Origin: Minisyncoccota bacterium
Lineage (GTDB): Bacteria; Patescibacteria; Microgenomatia; UBA1400; PJMF01
DNA: 20,974 nucleotides
Direction: 5' to 3'
Assembly: GCA_012515515.1 (NCBI GenBank)
Contig: JAAYYE010000001.1
Location: 1-20,974, forward strand
Shown here one piece after another: positions 20,064 through 20,974 of the stretch. The notes below the pieces were generated by a model. The model saw only the letters and a list, made by a program, of their open reading frames with translations. It did no database searches and was not told where the DNA came from. The first letter of the stretch is position 1. Every line of letters begins with the position of its first letter. Both the position numbers and the translations under genes were made by a program.

Positions 20064-20974
20064 TTAATTTTTATTCAAAAGAGCTATTGCTGTTTTGTAG
20101 CGATCCGCTTTAATTAATTCTTGAATCTGGTCTAAATCTGCCATTAAACTTAAATTATTGTCTTCACTTGCCTGCTGTCGGCTTTTTCTGATTCTTTCCT
20201 CAAACATTTCTTTCTTCAACAATAGAGCTTTCTTGTACATTATTTCTTCTAAATTGGGAATAAGTTTCTCTAAATAAAGTAATAAAGCCTCTTTACGCTC
20301 ATCATCGCTTTTAGTAGTGTCAGCTAAAATTTGGTCAGCCTGGGCTTTTTCTTCGACATTTAGTAACTGCGCTAATTCAAGCTCAACAAAATTATCCCAA
20401 ATTAATTTTTCTAAGTCATCTAAAAAAGCTTCTTTTTCTGACTGCTTTAAATGGTCTAAACCCAACATTGCAAAAATATTTTGACTTTCTAAATCTTCTG
20501 CATCAACTGCTTCTTCTGGGGCAAGAACTGGTGTTTCAGTTGTAGCTGGTGTTTCAGTTGTAGCTGCAGCTGACTGAGTTGGGTGTGGCTGCTCTTCTTC
20601 TAGTTGGCCATTGTTTAAGGTAAGATCTGGCTGTGTATCCTGATTTACCTCAGACAAATCTAAAGATGGTCGCTGATGACTAAAATTTTCTGCAACAGCA
20701 ACTCCTTGTGGATGTGGGATCTGAGCTTCGCCAGTTGGCTCGGGTTGAGCCACTTGCTTTTCTTGTTCGGTCTTGGGTAATTCTGCACTAGAGACCGGTG
20801 CTTCTTGATTGAGAATCTGCCTTGTTTCTTCTACCCTTTCACCAAAGGATAGTTTTTGCTCTCCTTCTTGCTTATTGGCGGCAATTTTTGCTTCCAATTC
20901 TTCAATAAATTTATCTAGATCGGCATCGGAAGGCTGGGTGGGCGCTAATTGTGGATCATCACTACTTTCAATTA
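20064..20974 (-). CDS. Low-complexity protein with helical C-terminal domain, N-terminus outside window
   Basis: The reading frame is open to the right edge; the apparent TTG at 20897 is internal, so the true start lies outside. The visible N-terminal half is Pro/Glu/Thr/Gln-rich and probably disordered, with a perfect 2 x 18-bp duplication encoding ATTETP twice (20530-20565). The C-terminal about 140 residues are helical and charged: NIFAMLGLDHLKQSEKEAFL, then LDDLEKLIWDNFVELELAQL and LYLEKLIPNLEEIMYKKALL. This pattern reminds me of a small Patescibacteria-specific domain of unknown function (DUF5663-like), from memory and at low confidence. It precedes the MreB-like gene by 21 bp and is probably in the mre operon. 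No signal or membrane segment is visible. Confidence 0.65.
   Translation of the reverse strand, partial: IESSDDPQLAPTQPSDADLDKFIEELEAKIAANKQEGEQKLSFGERVEETRQILNQEAPVSSAELPKTEQEKQVAQPEPTGEAQIPHPQGVAVAENFSHQRPSLDLSEVNQDTQPDLTLNNGQLEEEQPHPTQSAAATTETPATTETPVLAPEEAVDAEDLESQNIFAMLGLDHLKQSEKEAFLDDLEKLIWDNFVELELAQLLNVEEKAQADQILADTTKSDDERKEALLLYLEKLIPNLEEIMYKKALLLKKEMFEERIRKSRQQASEDNNLSLMADLDQIQELIKADRYKTAIALLNKN
20530..20565 (-). repeat. Perfect 18-bp tandem duplication within a coding region
   Basis: Two identical 18-bp units (20530-20547 and 20548-20565). They are in frame and duplicate six residues (ATTETP) in the disordered half of the flanking protein. The identity suggests a recent duplication. 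Confidence 0.9.

Noticed and set aside
20064..20897. A TTG start at 20897 for the last gene
   Set aside because: The reading frame continues without a stop to the window edge (for example ...DDPQLAPTQPSDADLDKFIEE), so the start is outside the window.

Overview
The window looks like chromosomal DNA from a reduced-genome bacterium, most likely a member of the Patescibacteria (Candidate Phyla Radiation). The evidence is AT-rich sequence, tight gene packing with many 4-14 bp overlaps, several short or low-complexity genes with no recognisable family, highly divergent versions of standard enzymes, and few Shine-Dalgarno sites. TGA and TAA/TAG all act as stops, so this is standard code 11, not the UGA-recoded Gracilibacteria/SR1 code. 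No tRNA, rRNA, CRISPR array, transposon or phage gene is visible. The largest gap between genes is about 180 bp, so no long stretch is empty.

Left part (1-5401, mostly minus strand): the 5' part of cysS, two adjacent low-complexity Ala/Glu/Gln-rich proteins, hpf, then recR-tmk-dut read leftward. A plus-strand SH3b-domain membrane protein lies between hpf and recR. The hpf/SH3b gap carries divergent promoters and a predicted terminated small RNA or attenuator.

Middle (5481-9171): plus-strand metallo-beta-lactamase hydrolase and a 63-residue protein, then a divergent folate/thymidylate locus (DHFR-family protein and CofE/COG1478 ligase leftward, thyA and a HIT-superfamily protein rightward). 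The CofE and thyA promoters physically overlap.

Right part (9204-20974, all minus strand, so transcription runs from the right edge leftward): an N-terminally unseen low-complexity protein, a degenerate MreB-like protein, mreC, mreD and the class B PBP (mrdA type) form an elongasome operon. Then come dprA (with a terminator), topA-nadD-small protein, a RfaE-type nucleotidyltransferase, a deaminase with an unusual N-terminal domain, and a Cof-type HAD phosphatase.

Taken together, dut, tmk, thyA, the DHFR-family protein, the CofE-like ligase and the deaminase cover most of dTTP synthesis: dCMP or dUTP to dUMP, dUMP to dTMP, dTMP to dTDP, with folate recycling. The most unusual signals are: three unrelated short tandem arrays (23, 20 and 19 bp units) placed exactly at gene junctions, one of which creates two six-codon micro-ORFs; a repeated promoter geometry with the -10 box 6-9 bp from ATG, implying leaderless mRNAs; a CofE-like enzyme placed where a folylpolyglutamate synthase would fit; and an actin-fold relic in the mreB position.
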